Shown here piece after piece: positions 22,501 through 31,800 of a DNA stretch of 64,000 nucleotides. The notes under the pieces are model-generated. The model did no database searches. It was not told where the DNA came from and saw only the letters and a program-made list of their open reading frames with translations. A program made the translations under genes and the position numbers. Origin of the DNA: Anastrepha obliqua (taxonomy: Eukaryota > Arthropoda > Insecta > Diptera > Tephritidae); the NCBI RefSeq assembly GCF_027943255.1, contig NC_072893.1, positions 32,262,001 to 32,326,000 on the forward strand, given 5' to 3'. Positions within the stretch are counted from its first letter, which is position 1. Every line of letters begins with the position of its first letter.

Positions 22501-24416
22501 GTCTAGAATATTTTAGTATTCTATGTAAGCACCATTTGCTTTAGCGACACAAAAAAACCTTTTTTTCATCGATTCTGCTAACTTTTTAAGTAAATTTACA
22601 TCTAGAGAAGCCCATTCTGCCTTAATTGCCGCTTTAAGCTCGTTGGTGTTGTCAAATTGGCAATTGTTGGCATAAACTCTTCTGACTAATATACCCCAAA
22701 TGTTTTCTATTGGGTTTAGATCAGGAGAACACCTCGGTGAGTCCATAGTTTCTGTGGAACAATCGGTCAAATACGGCCTTGTTTCCCTGCTTACGTGGAT
22801 TCGGGCGTTCTCTTGCTGAAAAACGAAGGGCGCTTCCCGATTATCCTGAATAAATCCTATTTTCCAAAATGAAACCCCCCCTCTTGTCCAATGCAGAGGT
22901 GCAGAGGAAGGCGCTGTGCGCCGGCGCATTGTCGTGATGCAGGGTCCAATTGTTGTCGAGGTCGGGCCGAACCCGGGCGACGCGGTTTTTCAGCAAGGAG
23001 CACTTCTTTGTAAAATGCCGCTTTTACAGTGCTTTCTGGAGGTACAAACTCCTTATGGACGATGCCTCGAGAGTCGAAAAAGATGATCAGCATGGTTTTG
23101 AACTTAGATTTCGACATGCGCGCCTTCTTGGGTCGTGGCGACTGGCTCGTGTGCCACATTGTAATAAGTTAAATTTAACTCTTCACTGACCTCACGCAGA
23201 CTAGCACGACGGTCAATGTTCAAAAATTCACTAAGCCGGTTCACATCTTCGTCTGTTTGCATCGTCGAAGGCCTTCCAGATCGCTGTTCGTCTTCGACGT
23301 CCTCCCGGCCTTCCTTCAACGACTTGTGCCACCGTTTTACCTGGGCACTGGACAGAGATTTGTCCCCGTAAGCCTCCTTGAGTAGCCCAATGGTTTCGGT
23401 ACTCGTTTTGTTTAGCTTTACGCAAAATTTAATCGAGTAACGTTGCTCCAACGATCGCTGCATTTTCGCCACTGCAAAATCCTAACACACTTTTAAAACT
23501 GCTTTCACGCGCGGAGCGATGTTGACTGCACCGCTGTTGCCAGCGAACTGGGACCGGTTTCTAGTGGAAGGGGAAGGTCCAACGATCATTTTCCCCCACC
23601 AGCCGATTCGGTTGATCGCTTGGCAGACGCTCCGCGCGGGAAGGCTCATTACTTTTCAATCAAACCCTGTATCTATAAAGATTTCAATTTAAATTGTTAT
23701 GCTTTGTACTTATGGATTGAATTTTCACTGTACACTAATTTTAATTTTTGTTGTAATAAAAATGAATTGTTTTTGTTTTATGTAATATAGATTTCATTAC
23801 TTCTTTTGTACGGATTTTTGGGAAAATATTTAGTTTTTTCATCTTACGCCATTTTTTAAAGTTGTGGAACATATCCCCAAATTTACCATATTTCGCATGT
23901 ATTCTTTTTTTACACGATTTTTTTTTTGCACGCTTTTCTAAGGAACGTATCTACCGAGTAAAAAGACTGTTATGTGATCAAAGTCATAATTCGCATGCAC
24001 TATTGCGCGCGAGTATAAAAATATCAAAATTTAACAAATACTTACTTCTGTGCAGAAATTTGTAAATTTCCCAAAAGTCCTCAAAATTTCAGCTCGGCGT
24101 TCAGATGCCTAAAATTCTGTACAATTACAAGCTAATAATATAAATATTTCTTATAGTAGTTTTATTAAATTTTTCTTACTATTTACAGCCAATCACCGCT
24201 GCAATAGCTGGCGTAAAACAACAACAAACAAAAATGGTGGAGTTGGAATTTGAGCAGCAATTGGCGCTGCCGCCAATAAGGCGCATAAAACGCGAGCATA
24301 CAGGAAAGGCACAAAGCTTCATTGATCTCATACTCAAAATTATGAACTCATTACAATTTTATAAGCCAAATATAGCGAAAGGTGGTCAAAAGAATTATAT
24401 TTATAGCTTGAATTGA
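13551..24416 (+). CDS. Candidate two-exon gene for a short secreted peptide, function unknown
   Basis: I do not recognise this gene. Exon 1 starts at 13551 in a good context (GAAACAATG) and encodes MKHIAVVAILGLIVLNAIFK, a typical signal peptide. Two donors exist, both phase 0: GTGCTG after 13610, or the better GTGAATAG after 13622. A phase-0 acceptor (ATTTACAG, 24181-24188) opens exon 2, 24189-24416, which encodes 75 residues starting PITAAIAGVKQQQTK. Exon 2 has a basic stretch IRRIKREHTGK, a possible amphipathic helix QSFIDLILKIMNSL, and ends KNYIYSLN. The product would be 95-99 residues. A TATA box lies upstream and AATAAA downstream (24575). The supposed intron is 10.6 kb and almost wholly transposons. 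KR in the basic stretch could be a processing site. The pairing of the two exons is inference; either exon could belong to something else. Confidence 0.4.
14099..14559. mobile_element. Truncated TTAA-type element, relative of the 2-kb family
   Basis: TTAA (14095-14098) is followed by GGGGTTATATACAGTTAG, similar to the ends of the elements at 34402-36423 and 53564. The CCGGGAGCTCC phrase shared with those families lies at 14274-14284. The right end is not found; the RTE copy begins at about 14560. Similar non-coding sequence (AAAACGCGTTTAAAGTTTG) resumes at 16264 after the RTE, so the RTE probably inserted into this element. Confidence 0.5.
14560..16168 (+). mobile_element. RTE-clade non-LTR retrotransposon, 5'-truncated, ORF open for over 500 codons
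   Basis: The reverse transcriptase frame is open from before 14629 to the stop at 16137. Visible motifs are NNKVAGADGLPAELFKHGG, FVDFKAAFDS (first catalytic Asp), GFRQGDSLSC, and YADDIDII with the catalytic DD at 15346-15351. A C-terminal part follows with RRLRWLGHVVRMD and RPPLRWKDQVEKDL, typical of RTE. The endonuclease domain is missing, so the copy is 5'-truncated and dead despite its clean frame. It ends with AATTAAGAAGAAGAAGAA, the RTE-like short-repeat tail. Other copies: 5730-5986, 57407-57968 and a scrap near 62650. The long open frame suggests fairly recent insertion. Confidence 0.9.
16169..16586. other. Non-coding sequence between RTE and mariner
   Basis: 16180-16300 resembles the TTAA element families (GCCATTTTGAGAAAAACGCG, TTTAAAGTTTG), probably the far part of the element interrupted at 14560. 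The rest is unassigned. Confidence 0.4.
16587..17921 (-). mobile_element. mariner element with both terminal repeats and TA target duplication
   Basis: The left end TTGGGTTGGCCACTAAGTAA and the right end (inverted) TTGGGTTGGCAACTAAGTAA are flanked by TA at 16585-16586 and 17922-17923. The transposase on the - strand starts near 17736 (MEHFRHILPFYFRKGK) and includes CAVYGDEALKERQCQ, WFARFRSGNFSLKDEKPSGR and LGYVRKLDTWVPHQ. It is broken by frameshifts and by a repeat inserted at about 17057-17215. Length 1335 bases including that insert. Confidence 0.88.
17057..17215 (-). repeat. CAA-tailed hairpin repeat inserted in the mariner
   Basis: On the - strand this reads GACAGTCGGAACGACCCGG, ATATCCG, then ACTTCAGCAGCATTCCCCAT-x-ATATGTATGGGGAGTG, and ends TGCTGCTACAACAACAATAAC. 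Copies lie at 47849-48012 (same strand) and 50640-50765 (+), and a weak one near 38728. The (CAA)n end suggests a retroposed sequence, a SINE or the 3' end of a non-LTR element. ATTCCCCAT and its inverted partner can form a hairpin. No coding seen. Confidence 0.65.
18279..20371. mobile_element. Repeat element with internal tandem array, class unknown
   Basis: Starts AGCAAACCCGGCCCCCTTCG and ends (CAAA)n-AGTTTTCCTCTTTATAATAT-TAGTATAGAT. Ends of this kind are common on dispersed insect repeats, but I cannot name the class. It interrupts the DNA transposon at 18014-21660. Most of it (18935-20105) is a tandem array, listed separately. Confidence 0.5.
18935..20105. repeat. Tandem array of ~124-bp units with higher-order pattern
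   Basis: The phrase CCACGTTTTG recurs at about 19000, 19123, 19250, 19372, 19497, 19622, 19750, 19873 and 20000, a period of 122-128 bases. Each unit also has a TCTCGAGACCCTAGTCA-like and a CAACAGCTTCCATTTGATA-like phrase. A variant with ATGTGTGTAAGTTTGGTTTA and ACACGGCGGGTCC comes at 18950, 19575 and (partial) 20085. It groups units into blocks of about 620 and 500 bases (five and four units). No open frame spans it. Confidence 0.85.
21680..22250 (-). pseudogene. jockey-clade reverse transcriptase fragment
   Basis: On the - strand, translation with frame changes gives NTAKNLGMTLDAKLRWSEHV (22190 region) and later TMWTYGAQIWGCSSQSNVQL-IQRR (21850 region). These are the late thumb motifs of jockey-like reverse transcriptases. 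An end of the ORF lies near 21690 (KCYKTRSIN). The N-terminal half is missing. Confidence 0.7.
22254..22880 (-). mobile_element. Tc1-like transposon, C-terminal half only
   Basis: The left end AGGTGCGTTTCATAATCATA looks like a terminal repeat. On the - strand, 22880-22513 reads GFIQDNREAPFVFQQENARI-HVS (second catalytic region, normally QDNA) and then CSPDLNPIENIWGILVRRVY with the DD34E-type Glu. It ends KRFFCVAKANGAYIEY. The N-terminal half and first catalytic Asp are absent. The sequence passes without a gap into a mariner half at 22881. Confidence 0.8.
22881..23669 (-). mobile_element. mariner-type transposon, N-terminal half with one terminal repeat
   Basis: The right end is (inverted) CAGGGTTTGATTGAAAAGTA. 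The - strand ORF from 23472 holds the helix-turn-helix part (QRYSIKFCVKLNKTSTETIG, QVKRWHKSLKEGREDVEDEQ, RSGRPST). After a frameshift comes MWHTSQSPRPKKARMSKSKF and MLIIFFDSRGIVHKEFVPPE. It stops around the second catalytic Asp, where Tc1 sequence takes over. Confidence 0.8.
23670..24188. other. AT-rich sequence before the candidate exon
   Basis: No repeat or gene recognised. If the peptide gene is real this is the last part of its intron. Confidence 0.35.
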
Positions 24417-24574
24417 AATAATACCAGTGAAAACTAAAAGTCCAGTTGAGTTGCTTTGCTTACGCACTAAAACGTTGCATTTTATTTATGTTTTTTTTTT
24501 TTAATTTTTTTTTTGTTTTTTGTTTTTTTTTTTTGTATAGTATTTTAATGTATTACAAAATGTTAAAAACTATC

Positions 24575-24580
24575 AATAAA
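24575..24580 (+). terminator. Possible poly(A) signal of the peptide gene
   Basis: AATAAA, 159 bases after the stop at 24416. Another AATAAA follows at 24651. Confidence 0.35.
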
Positions 24581-25293
24581 ACTATAGCTAACATAATTAC
24601 TCGTATATTATGATGATGTATGTGTGTGGGTAATGTTGAATGATGAAGTGAATAAAAGGTAAGAAGTTGGTTAGCAACTTTTTTTTTTTTTAATAAAATT
24701 ATGTAATTATGAGTCGCAAAAATGTTTTTAAGAGAAATGATAAATATTGACAAAATATGTGGCCAAAAATTTACACCGTTAATAACTATGTGCATAATAA
24801 AAATATTGAAATGGTTTACATATATTTAAATATGATTAGCAAATGAGCTTAAAAACTACATATTTTATGGGATAAAAAACGAATTTGTAAGTTTAAGTGA
24901 TATTTTTTATAACTTTGTTAAAATTATGGATATATAGATGTGATTTGAACAGTTTCCGATTTCGTAAATTTGCGATAATTTAGGCAATAAATTAATTTAA
25001 ATAGTGATAGCATTGTTTGTGTATGTGTGATGTCTTTTATACATTAAATAATATACACCAATATATATATGAAAGTAATATAAAAATGACGAATTTATCT
25101 AGAATTTAATATGAAGTTTCATAAACAAAACTTTTGCGCAAAAACATGGAATAAAAATGCAATGCAATGCGAACGCTTTTACAATGGCATTATATTCGAT
25201 AGAACTTTTTATAAAATATTTGCAATATAGAAAATATTCGTAACCAAATATAGTCAGTACTAACGTATAATAAATATTTAATCGATCAGTTTC

Positions 25294-25299
25294 TTTATT
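25294..25299 (-). terminator. Possible otu poly(A) signal
   Basis: Reads AATAAA on the - strand, about 360 bases after the otu stop at 25659. Weaker alternatives lie further left. Confidence 0.4.
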
Positions 25300-25658
25300 T
25301 GTAATTGGGACAAAATGCCCTCACAAAAAGGAGTTCCTTCTGATTCGAGTAAAACTCGCACGATGAATTGTAGTTCAAATATTAAAGTTAATTTTTGTTT
25401 GAACGAAGCAACGCATAAAAATGCGGAAAACGCCGTCATGACTTTCATTGGCGAAGGTGAATACCACCGACTATAGCTTTTTGTTGCTATATACAAGTTT
25501 AAAATCTTTTGCGAACTAAACTCGCTTTATACCTTTATACCCTTCATATTTGAGTAAATAATAAAGTGAAGGAATTTGTCGAATCAATGCCCACACTAAT
25601 TGTTTTTGGTAGTTTAGTAAAATATTACCTGCGATTTTTTAATAGAAATATATTGATC

Positions 25659-25808
25659 TTATTTGTTTTCACGTGACCGACTGGTATTGGCGTTCGCATT
25701 TGATGGATTATTGCCGGTTGGAGTCGAAACACAAACACTTGTACCGTTAGTTTGTGGTGCAGATGCGGGTAACGGCAGCAAAGCGTTTGGCGGTGGACAC
25801 CAGTAGCC
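25659..25808 (-). CDS. otu: otu terminal exon 11
   Basis: The acceptor ATTTTAG is followed by 49 codons starting [15 protein letters not shown] and ending NTSRSRENK, then TAA. Composition matches exon 10 and the phase is 0. It is separated from exon 10 by a 4.4-kb intron holding nested transposons. Confidence 0.7.
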   Translation of the reverse strand, partial: GYWCPPPNALLPLPASAPQTNGTSVCVSTPTGNNPSNANANTSRSRENK

Positions 25809-28800
25809 CTAAAATCAAGAAAATATTGTTGGTCACATATGTACTTTCACAAAATGTTTCGACACAAATATGTCTAAGAAAAAAGTGATTTAATTAGTAA
25901 ACATTTCTAAGTAATTAAAAGTAAGACATTTTTCAAAACATACATTTGCATTCAAAATAATAGTAGTGCGAAGAAGTTTAACCTTTTTTTAATTTTTGGT
26001 TTTTATTTTTGTACATAATTTTTGCTTATTTTTGAAACCTTTTTTTTTAATTTTTGTATGTAATTTTTGTTTGTTGTTTTTGAATACAATTTTTTTGCAT
26101 ATTTTTTTTTTTTATATACAGTGTACTCTCTCTTAAGCGAACACCTAAGGGACTAAACAAATTTGTCTGCTGATGAAAAAAAATATAAAAAGAATTCATA
26201 AAAAATTTGTAATAGATTAAACAGTTTTATTTCCAAAACAAGAATATTAACCCTTGGGGACGCGTGTCGGCATTAAGCCGCCCAAATTAGTTCGTAGCTA
26301 CAAAGCTCGCGACGTCTGTCGTTCTGAGCGATAGGATACGCATAGGTATAGTAGGTTAGGTTAGGTTGAAGCGGTTTTCCATTGTAGGACACACTCCGGC
26401 TCATGGTCCATTGTGATGCCGCGTGGGGAACTAGCCCCTATTCCTCCTGAAACCAATGTGTGCTATTCAAAAATTTTGCAAGATCCTTAATTTCGACACA
26501 GCCGAGGTCTTCTAATTCGTTGAAGAAATGTTCGCCCAAAATGGCGAGTCTACGTCTGGATAGAGCACGACAGTGACACAGAAGGTGCAGATGCGGGATC
26601 GTCTCTTCCTCGTCTAGACAACTTCTGCAGAAGTCATGTCTTTGCACACCCATTCTCTGGGCGTGCCTACCGATTAGGCAGTGCCCCGTAATAACTGAAA
26701 TCAGTATGTTAAGACTATGCTTATATCTTCTACAGTTATATGTGTAGAAGTTCTGTGCCTTCAGCATTGAGAATCAGCCACATCTGTCCGGCTATTTTGC
26801 AAGTGGCTTCGTTATGCCATCTTTCTTTCGCAACTCTTACAATTTCCTCGCGCATTCACAGTCTACATGTTTGCAAGGGCATACCTATATCCCTGTCTAT
26901 GTACTCATCAGTCAATTTGGTGAGCGATTTTCGCTAGTTCATCGGCTCTGCAGTTCCCCTCAATGTCGCAATGGCCAGGAACCCATGCAATCATTAGGTG
27001 AAATGACTCAGCCATCTCGTTAAGAGATACGCAACATTTCATGGCTGCCTTGGAGATTGTCGAGGGATTTTATCGACGCCTGGCTACTAGTGAAAATGTA
27101 GATATCATCTCCAGGGATCGCATCACACTGTACCAGTGTCACGGCATAGGTATAGTAAAAGAGTCAGGTTTTCATTCAAAGACATTAGGACCCATTAACG
27201 ATGAAGTCTTATCTTCCTTATAATGTAAATTTACGTTGTGAGATGACGGCAGAGTCAGAACGAATTTCAGTTCTTCGATTCAGTCTCTGTGTCACTGCTA
27301 GAGGAACCATCAGTTTTTTATATATTTTATCCTACGCACGATGATCTAGAGATGATACGTTAGTTATTGACAGTTCTGAAGAATATTACTTTGAATCTGA
27401 TAAGACGGAAGATGACGGCATCACTTCGTCAAATGGAAGCGAAATCCGTGCAATACGGAATCCACTCAGACATTTCAACATTAGCAGTGATAGCAGTTTG
27501 TTTATAATTATTTTTTGATTTTATGAAAATTTTTTCTTGTGTTAAATAAAACCTTAGTTTTATAACGTTCAACGTATTTCTTTTTTCTTTACTCCGTACT
27601 CCAATACCTCTCGTCCTCAGCGACGCTCGCCCGTCGAGCGGCTTCGTCCCCAAGGGTTTAATACAAACATATAGGTACGACAAAGAAAGGATTTTCCAAG
27701 AATTGAAAAACAAAATTTATCATACAAGTTGAATATATTGATTTAAAAAAGTCAGAAATTTTAGCTTGGCGAGTTTTTCTTTTAACTCCCTTTAACTTCA
27801 ATATGTACTTGAAGATCAGTGCGCAATTCAACACTCTTAAGGTCGTTGTGGTTTAGAGAAAAAGTATTTATAGAATTTTCTTATAGCTAAATAAGCCTCT
27901 TTATAGGAAGTTAACTTGTCATCAATCTCATTTTTTCTCATCTTTAGACGAATGGCCAACGATTCTTGGGAAACAGTTAACACTTCAGAATTGATACTTT
28001 CCAAATCTTCATCATTAATGAATATTTCATTATCTAAATTAAGATAGTTTTCCATGTCAGCTGGAATTTCTCTCTGAACTCCATTAATAACGTTGGAGAA
28101 CTGAGCAAGTGCTGATAGTGGCAGCTCAAATTCTGCGGTCCAACCTCTGTCGTTATTGGGCATATCTGTTTTACCAAACCCCCAACTTTAATGAAACAAT
28201 TTTGTATTGTCTGTGGACTCACTTGCTCCCACGATTTGTGTATGAAATAAACAGCATCTAATAAATTGATTGATTTTGACAACTCCATAGCAGAAATTGT
28301 CTCTGACATCCTAAACAAAATGCGTTTTAAAAATAACGATTAATACATGAACTTATATTTTTTTATAACGCCTTGGTCAAGGGGCTGACAAAATGCTTTT
28401 GTTTGCTGGGAGAAAAATAAGTAACATTTTTCAATTTTAGATCGCGAGTATGGGAAACCGCATTATCTAGACATAGAACGACGCTCCGCTCTAGAAGTCG
28501 CATTTTTTTATCGAACTGCACGAGAAAATCTGTCATCGAACGTCATTCAAGCCTTTTTTTGTTTTTATTTTTATTTTTTGCCACGTAATGGGTAAATTGT
28601 TCAAATTTATTTTGCGAAATGCCCGAGTTCTTGCATATTTCCCAATAATAAAAAGGTGCAATATAAAATCGTGAGACTATCCTTAAACCATTTTTCACCT
28701 TTTAATGCAAATGTTTTATCGGGTAATGCTCGGAAAAACAAGCCAGTTCATAACAAATGTTTCGCGGTTCATTTCCTTCAAACAAATATGGTACCTTTTC

Positions 28801-31800
28801 CGTTAAACTTTTGACATAATCTTGATGGATGATGCACTAAAAGCGTCGTAAATGAGTCTCACTGAAATTTCTTTAGCTTTGCTCCTTATAAGTGTACCTG
28901 ACAAAGGAATGCCTTTATTTCTTCGTGCCTTCACAAACCATTCCTAGCACAATTTTTCTGCTTTGGGCTTTAGCAGACTTATTAAAAACAATTTCTTCGT
29001 ATTTAGGGGATTCCCATCTATACATACAAGAGTTAATGAATAAGCAACAGCTGTACGAATATGGTAGAGGGTAAACGTAAAAACAATGGCCGGTTAAGGG
29101 GAATTAAAATACCCTTTGGGGTGGAAAACAAGTGTCCGCGTCCTGTTGTGAGAGGGTTGTCCGCTCAAGACAGAAACATTTTCAAAAACCCTTAAGAATT
29201 TTTTAGTACTAAAAAAACTGTCCATTTATGGGAGGTGTCCGTTTAAGAGAGATGTCCGTTAGGAGAGAATACACATATACTTATTATTGGCGCTTCCACC
29301 TTTTTTTTATGTTTGGCCGAGCTCCTTCTCCTATTTGTGGTGTGCGTCTTGATGTTGTTCCACAAATGGAAGGACCTACAGTTTTAAGCCAACTCCGAGA
29401 ACGGCAGATATTTTTTATGAGGAGCTTTTTTTCCCATCGAATACAACATTGTTTTTCGGCTTGCCAATATCGAGACAATTTAGTTGGCTACCGGCCTCGA
29501 TAATCTAGCGTAAGCGCACTAGCCTGCCATCTCAGAGTTAGTGGGTTCGAGTCCCACGTAAAGCACAGACCTCGCACTTTTCCAAATTTACCTACTTTCC
29601 CTGTTTCTAAAAAACAAAAAAAAAAAAAAAAAATTCTCATTCATCAACTCCAAAACCTTAGATGACGTTCTAAACAGTTAAAAGGCAACGACAGGTGGGC
29701 AATCCCACTTTTAAGGACTGGTAGCGGTAGGTGATTGGTCTACCTACCCTGTCAGAAATCAAAATAGATTAACGAAACCAACGCCAAACTGAGTCTTGTC
29801 GAGGCCCTATGCTACCGAGTAGAGTGAACAAGGCAAAAAAAAATTAGATATACACACACAAGAATTTTGTATAGTAAAATACATAATTGGGTTTGTGATT
29901 GGAGAGCGAATCACGATCAACGTAAGAATGGCGCTTTAGTGGAAACGTACTATAAAACAAATGTTTTGAAATTACTTCCTTTTATTCCTCCCTTAAGTAA
30001 GTATCCCACATTCCTCCAGAATATCCACTATTTGGTATTTTGCGACCTCAACTAAGAGATGAGAAAATTCGTTTAATAAAAATTTACTGATTCTCTTCAT
30101 TTCGCAGTTCTGCCGAACACCCAAAAATTTAAATTTTAATAAATTCCTAGAAAATGTTCGGATACTTGTTTCTGATAATCTACATAAAATAGTCACGCTT
30201 TTTAAAATATTTTGCTTAATAACTGCCACAAACTTAAAATTTACATACCTGCGGTCCTAGGGATCCGCCTGCTATACCCGTATTCCCACAGCCACCTCCA
30301 CCAGCAGTGGCAACTGATACTTGTGACGGTTGCGGTACCGTTGCAATTCCATTATTCATAGCCAATCCTCCTGTTGCTGTTGCCACTGCTGAGCCGGGTG
30401 TATAATAAAATGGCATTGGTGGAGGTGGTGCAGCACCAGTGTACGGTATACATTGGAATTGTAGTCCCTCGCCGCCTTGCATTACACCGGCCGCATCTGG
30501 GGCTGCGAGATCTGTTGGCGTTGGATAAAAACCGTTCGACGGTCCTTGGAATGCCATATTTACTGTAGTCACTGGCTCCGATGGAGACGCGATGAAATGT
30601 TGCGGTGGACCACCATTAGGCGGAGCTGGATAAGATATGGGAGTGCAAACCGTTGATGTTGGTGTTGGGTGCATACCCATGGCAGTAGAAGGTGGTGGTG
30701 GTGGCGCGTATATGCCAAAAGAATGTGAAGGCGGTGGCATCGGCATGTGCAGATAAATACCGCCGTTTGCAGTAGTCGGTGGAACAATTGGCATAGGTGG
30801 GTCGCCATTAAACTCTGCATACGGGACGAAAGGCGGAGGCACCATGGGGTTCGCCTGCGATGCTTGGTAAGTTGTGTGTGGCGTCTGAAAAAATATTTGA
30901 ATTTTTACTAGTACTTAAATTACAAAGATAATGTTTGGCTCGCTCACCTGTGGCACCATTTTACCGTTATTAGGACCATTATGAACTCCACCGCCACTTT
31001 TAGCATGATGATCATAGTTTCCATGTGGCGATGGCATGCCCAGCTCCGCAACTGAAACGGCAAGTGAAGCAGTGCCGTTACTGCTGCCACTACCATTGCC
31101 ATTGATCGCATGCATGGATTTCACATTTGGTAACGATGCATGACTGTGTGACGAATTAGGTGTAGCACTACGGTTCGAACTACTTGGTCCAACACTATTC
31201 GACTTCAATGTATTATTAGCAAACTTGCCGTTACCGCCCCCTCCACCAGCAGTATTATTATTATTATAGTCATTCTGTGTGTGGGTACCTTGGCCCTGCC
31301 CGGCGGTTGCATTATTGTTGCTTGTAGCATTATTGTTATTGTTGTTGCTCTGATTGCGCACAAAAAGTGGACGCTCTTTATTGCTGTTGAAATAACGCGA
31401 CTGAAAACGTCTATTATGCATGTGACCACCTTTGCCGGAGCCACTATTGGCGCTACTGGTATACGAAGACTGATTATGTGGAGCTCCTTGCAAAGTGTTG
31501 TTGCCATTTTGATTGGATGCTTGTGCGGTATGGGCGTTTAAATTCGACATGCTGCTCTTGATAGGATCAGATTTTGGCTGAAAGTAAAAATTATACTCCG
31601 TTGAAAAGTTATAAAAGCATCACATTTTGACAAGTTTTGACTATTTATTTATTTATATTATTATTATTTTTTTTATATTATTTTTTTTTATATATTATTA
31701 TTATTTTTTTTATATTATTTTTTTTATATTAATATTATTATTTTTTGATATTATTATATTTTTTATATTATTATTTTTTTTATATTGTTTTTTTTTTATA

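Larger units (their letters stand above)
26119..29275 (-). mobile_element. pogo/Tigger-type transposon in otu intron 10, interrupted
   Basis: The left end CAGTGTACTCTCTCTTAAGC and the right end (inverted) TGTATTCTCTCCTAACGGAC resemble pogo-family terminal repeats; TA flanks both. On the - strand, 28318-27837 encodes the transposase end with [30 protein letters not shown], typical of Tigger. Upstream parts are decayed. A second transposon is inserted at 26251-27657. Confidence 0.8.

Noticed and set aside
25278..25496. 72-codon - strand ORF downstream of otu
   Set aside because: Lies in the probable otu 3' UTR, has no acceptor in phase and shows no coding character.
26345..26365. GGTTAGGTTAGGTT as a telomeric (TTAGG)n remnant
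   Set aside because: Only about three units, located exactly at the 3' end of a retrotransposon and repeated at 6590 and 8874 in the same role. Flies are also known to lack TTAGG telomeres.
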